A stretch of 64,000 bases of DNA from Datisca glomerata. Taxonomy: Eukaryota > Streptophyta > Magnoliopsida > Cucurbitales > Datiscaceae. Position numbers and translations under genes: made by a program. A model generated the notes under the pieces. That model saw only the letters and a program-made list of their open reading frames with translations. It was not told where the DNA came from and made no database searches. The stretch spans positions 372,001-436,000 of the forward strand of contig QANY01007467.1 of assembly GCA_003255025.1 (NCBI GenBank), read 5' to 3'. How positions within the stretch are numbered: the first letter of the stretch is position 1; each line of letters opens with the position of its first letter. Shown in pieces: positions 61,130-64,000 of the stretch.

Positions 61130-61300
61130 TTCACTAAATTGCGAGGTTGATGGAGACGATTGACGAGGTGGAGGGAGATGAATGATAAAGGTTCTGTAAC
61201 TTGAAATTTAGACGAGGTTGAGGGAGATGACTGACGAGAGAGACGAGGAAGACTGTAATCTGCAATTGAGGTTGAGGGAGAAGAGAAATGAGGCTTAGCT
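61130..61300. repeat. Degenerate gaggttgagggagatgacga repeat
   Basis: The phrase gaggttgagggagatgactg or close variants occurs at about 61142, 61168, 61213 and 61267, with gacgag interspersed. It lies just inside the CACTA-type subterminal region. Confidence 0.65.
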
Positions 61301-61369
61301 TTGTCGCGGGTGTGGAGAGGGGGGAATAAGTTCTGCGCGTAGTGAGGACAGTAGTTTTAGGTTTCCATC

Positions 61370-61682
61370 TATTGCGACAAAAATAGTAGTTGGTCGGCAA
61401 AGGTCCTACTTTTACCGACAACATATAATATGGTCGTTAAAAATTCCACTTTTAACAACAAACAGATAATATCGTCGCAGAAATTGTGATTTTTATCGAT
61501 GAAATTTGAATTTCCGTCGGTAAAAGCCTGAGAAAAATTTCGCGTGCCCTCTCTTTCGTTCTCAAGTAAAATATCTGAGTTTTTTGCGACCAACAAAAGT
61601 TTTGGTCGCGAAAGGCGGCTTTTATCCACGAAATTAATTTCGGCTAAAAGTTTGGTCACTAAAAATGATTTTCCTTGTAGTG
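61370..61682. mobile_element. CACTA (EnSpm) transposon terminus
   Basis: The right end reads ttttccttgtagtg (61669-61682), the complement of CACTACAAGGAAAA, the hallmark CACTA terminus. The 300 bp inside carry subterminal motifs gtcg followed by gcaaaa/gttaaa or gaaa (ttggtcggcaaag, tggtcgttaaaa, ttggtcgcgaaag). No left end with CACTA and no transposase ORF were seen, so it is a fragment or a nonautonomous end. Confidence 0.75.
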
Positions 61683-62143
61683 CAAACTCTCCATTCTATC
61701 CCTCTCCATGAACAAAAGTTTATTTACTCGGAGGAGATGTTAGATAGAAATAGAGAGGATGTGAGAAGAGGCAAGAGCGAGAGAGAAGGAAGACAAGATG
61801 GTAGAGCAAAAAACAAGAGATGGATAGACAACGAGAGAAAGAGGCTGAGAGAATATGAAGAAATGTTAACGCGAGGAAGGAAATCACTGTGAATTTGTGA
61901 TGCACCTCCCAAGGCACTAAAACAAACTTGAAATAAGAAGGGCCAAAAACTTACTATTACAAAATTAAAGCCAAGTGATTTTTTTCCGTTAAAATTACAT
62001 TATAATTTTTAAGGGATATGAGAGAATATAATTTGAACCCACGACCTCTAAAGTATGAGTGTGAGCATTTAACCAATTGCATCAACTCAACTTGTCAAAA
62101 CCACGTGATTTAGCTTAGCAAAAAATGCGCTATTTATGCATAA
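61683..62143. other. Noncoding stretch flanking CACTA end
   Basis: A 75-codon plus-strand ORF (61665-61892) starts inside the transposon end and is a charged low-complexity read-through of gaga-rich sequence. No gene is supported. Confidence 0.4.
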
Positions 62144-63217
62144 TCTCTGTCTATTAAAAGAGGCTTAAGGAGAGAAACTTTTGATTTTCCTTTTTATCCT
62201 TTATAGCCTCCTAAAATATAGTACAATTTAGGTATTTCACCTTTTTTCACATGTAATTCATATATGAAATTATATTTTCTATTTAATAATTATTTGTTTT
62301 TAAGTTGTTAGCATAACTAAATAGTTTTATAATATTGAATCGTCTGAAATTAATATATGTGAAGATAAAATTCGAGATATTTTCACACAATTTTTTCTTT
62401 TTAAGTCAATATGGTATTGTTATAAATTTATAAATTAAATATGTTGTAATACTTATGATATGGGGAACCTAAAAATTAATATAAATGGGTTTAGAAAAAA
62501 GATATTAATTTATAAATTTATAACAATAAACAAATTAATGTATTTACAGCTTACAACAAGTTTTAAAATTATTTAATATTACTTTCAAATCATACGTTCA
62601 TTTTAAATTAGTTTAACACATATGAATGGACTTAAATAGGAGAAACTTTTGGTTCAGCTTTTTGCCCTTCAAACTCTATTAAAATAGTACACAATTAGAA
62701 ATTTTACCTCTTTTGTCATTTAATTCATTTGATAATTAATATTTTATTTTTTATTCAATAATAATTTATTTGTAGTTAGTAAAATAAAATATTATGATAA
62801 TCTTATGTAATAAGATATGTGAATATCCGTATATTGATTTCGAGGTTTTTTATAATAAATATTCAATTATAAGTCAATAATAATTTGTTTATTATAAATA
62901 TATAAATTAAATCTTCTATATTATATGTTACCTATAACATAAAAAGTCAAATGAATCGATAAAAATATATTAATATATTTTAATTACGAGAAGTTATCTC
63001 TTAATATGATATAATTATTCTTAAGAATATGAAGATTTGATGAATAAAATGAAATAATTTAACAATCAATCATTTGCAGTGACATATTAAAATATAGATA
63101 TAATTTGAGAATAAAAAATCAAGCAAGGGGTAAATAAGACAATCAAAAGTTTCTCCTAACTTAAACTCATTTTAATATAATAGTCGAAATATACGTGCTT
63201 AGCACGTATTTAACTAA
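62144..63217 (+). mobile_element. Helitron-like nonautonomous element E
   Basis: It starts a|tctctgtctattaaaagagg with ggagagaaacttttgatttt, and ends with the perfect hairpin acgtgc-tta-gcacgt (63193-63207), then atttaa and ctaa|t. Internal end-like sequences at about 62625 (+) and 63145 (-, caaaagtttctcctaactta) indicate nested or rearranged copies. 1.07 kb, no ORF. Confidence 0.7.
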
Positions 63218-63359
63218 TTTAAAATATACATATAATTTTAAATTGATATTAACATTAAAATTAATACATCATCTTTAAAATTATTCTACATGTAAACTAA
63301 AAATAAAATAGTAATAATAATTGATTGTTTATAATATTAAAATTATATTGCTATTTGAG

Positions 63360-63960
63360 TAGTATAGAAAAACAGTCTTAACATCTATCTGCCAGATTTC
63401 ATAATCGAAGACAACAACAATGGACATAAAAATTCAGATGGATTTAAGCATAGCCATCGGCGAGAAGGTATCTCATAGTCAATACCTTTATTTTTGGTAT
63501 AGCTCTTAGCTACTAGCCTAGCTTTGAATGTCTTCACATTCCCATCCCGCCATATCTTTTTCTTCTAAATCCATTTACACCTACGAGTTTTACTTCTTCA
63601 GGAGGATCTACGAGTTTTCAGACTCCGATCAAGTACATCAATTGTATCTCAACGTTCATGACTTCTTGTCATAGATTTATTTCAGGATCAGCCATGACAT
63701 GTGAGTAGGTTCTAAGACTATTGTTAAGGCATCTCCATAAGACATGTACCTATCAGGTTGTCTTACAACCCCCCACTACATCGAGACTCCATATGCTCTG
63801 GCTCCTGTTGTGGTTCTTCAATTATTGAATCAGAAACAGTTCCTGATTTGGAAATCAATGTCCTCCCACTCAATAATTATCGGCTTCACACTTCTTATAT
63901 AATATTCTTTAGAAAAATAATTAGGTTTGTTCTAGAGGTAACATATTACATTAACACGTA
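63360..63960 (-). pseudogene. Copia RT-region fragment
   Basis: On the minus strand it reads AAGTGTGAAGCCGATAATTA, then TATTGAGTGGGAGGAC, a region matching 54480-54900 of the plus-strand Copia in the reverse direction. This includes GATTCAATAATTGAAGAACC, the GACAGGTACA-like segment and the KAFKARLVAK-type end near 63510. It continues to about 63400. It is a separate, diverged insertion of the same family. Bases 63961-64000 show nothing further. Confidence 0.7.
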
Positions 63961-64000
63961 ACATATTTAATTTTTTTTGTAAAACTTTCTTTAAGATGGA

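Noticed and set aside
61720..61917. Overlapping minus-strand Ser/Leu-rich ORFs
   Set aside because: They are low-complexity shadows of gaga-rich sequence beside the CACTA end.
1..64000. tRNA, rRNA or known small-RNA genes
   Set aside because: No cloverleaf-forming conserved tRNA boxes or rRNA sequence were noticed by eye; a covariance-model search could change this.

Overview
This window looks like nuclear DNA of a flowering plant, most likely a eudicot. It is AT-rich, genes are split by many introns, and most of the sequence is decayed transposable elements (Copia and Gypsy LTR elements, a Ulp1/DUF1985 element, Helitron-like elements, a CACTA end). One gene is clearly intact: a minus-strand gene spanning 15338-24557 in 21 coding exons. 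It encodes a protein of about 1,433 residues of the plant CCAR1/DBC1-like family, whose Arabidopsis member is SHORT ROOT IN SALT MEDIUM 1 (RSA1). All 21 exons join in frame.

Layout. 1-6890: a large inverted repeat of two decayed copies of a DUF1985 + Ulp1-type (C48) protease gene, arranged tail to tail around position 3510; the left arm is cut by the window edge. 6895-7660: a minisatellite of short palindromic units. 7661-14700: AT-rich noncoding DNA with small relics (a Gypsy gag piece at 11.9 kb, a Copia integrase piece at 13.3 kb, one member of a dispersed repeat near 11.3 kb). 15338-24574: the RSA1/CCAR1-like gene, with its upstream region running to about 25.3 kb. 25333-32209: a complete but dead Copia element with both LTRs. 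33.1-34.1 kb: a broken plus-strand coding relic. 34.2-40 kb: a minus-strand Tat-like Gypsy element lacking its 3' LTR.

40560-55200 is a nested stack. A minus-strand Copia (3' LTR, polypurine tract, an extra ORF downstream of pol, then pol) is interrupted by Helitron-like elements and by another insertion. It is cut at 50112 by the LTR of a second, plus-strand Copia. 56240-57300 is a minisatellite of about 20 bp units ending in inverted copies. 58.4-64 kb holds one gene-like fragment, AT-rich tandem duplications, a CACTA terminus at 61682, a Helitron-like element and a reverse-oriented Copia fragment.

No operon-like or pathway cluster is present. The only likely functional protein is the nuclear RSA1/CCAR1-like regulator; the other recognisable coding sequence is transposon-derived and disrupted. 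Features with the best claim to novelty are the large Ulp1 inverted repeat with its adjoining palindromic array, a probable GC-AG intron and a stop-free in-frame 96-nt intron in the RSA1-like gene, and the nested Copia with an extra ORF. All family names come from recognising motifs by eye; no database search was run.
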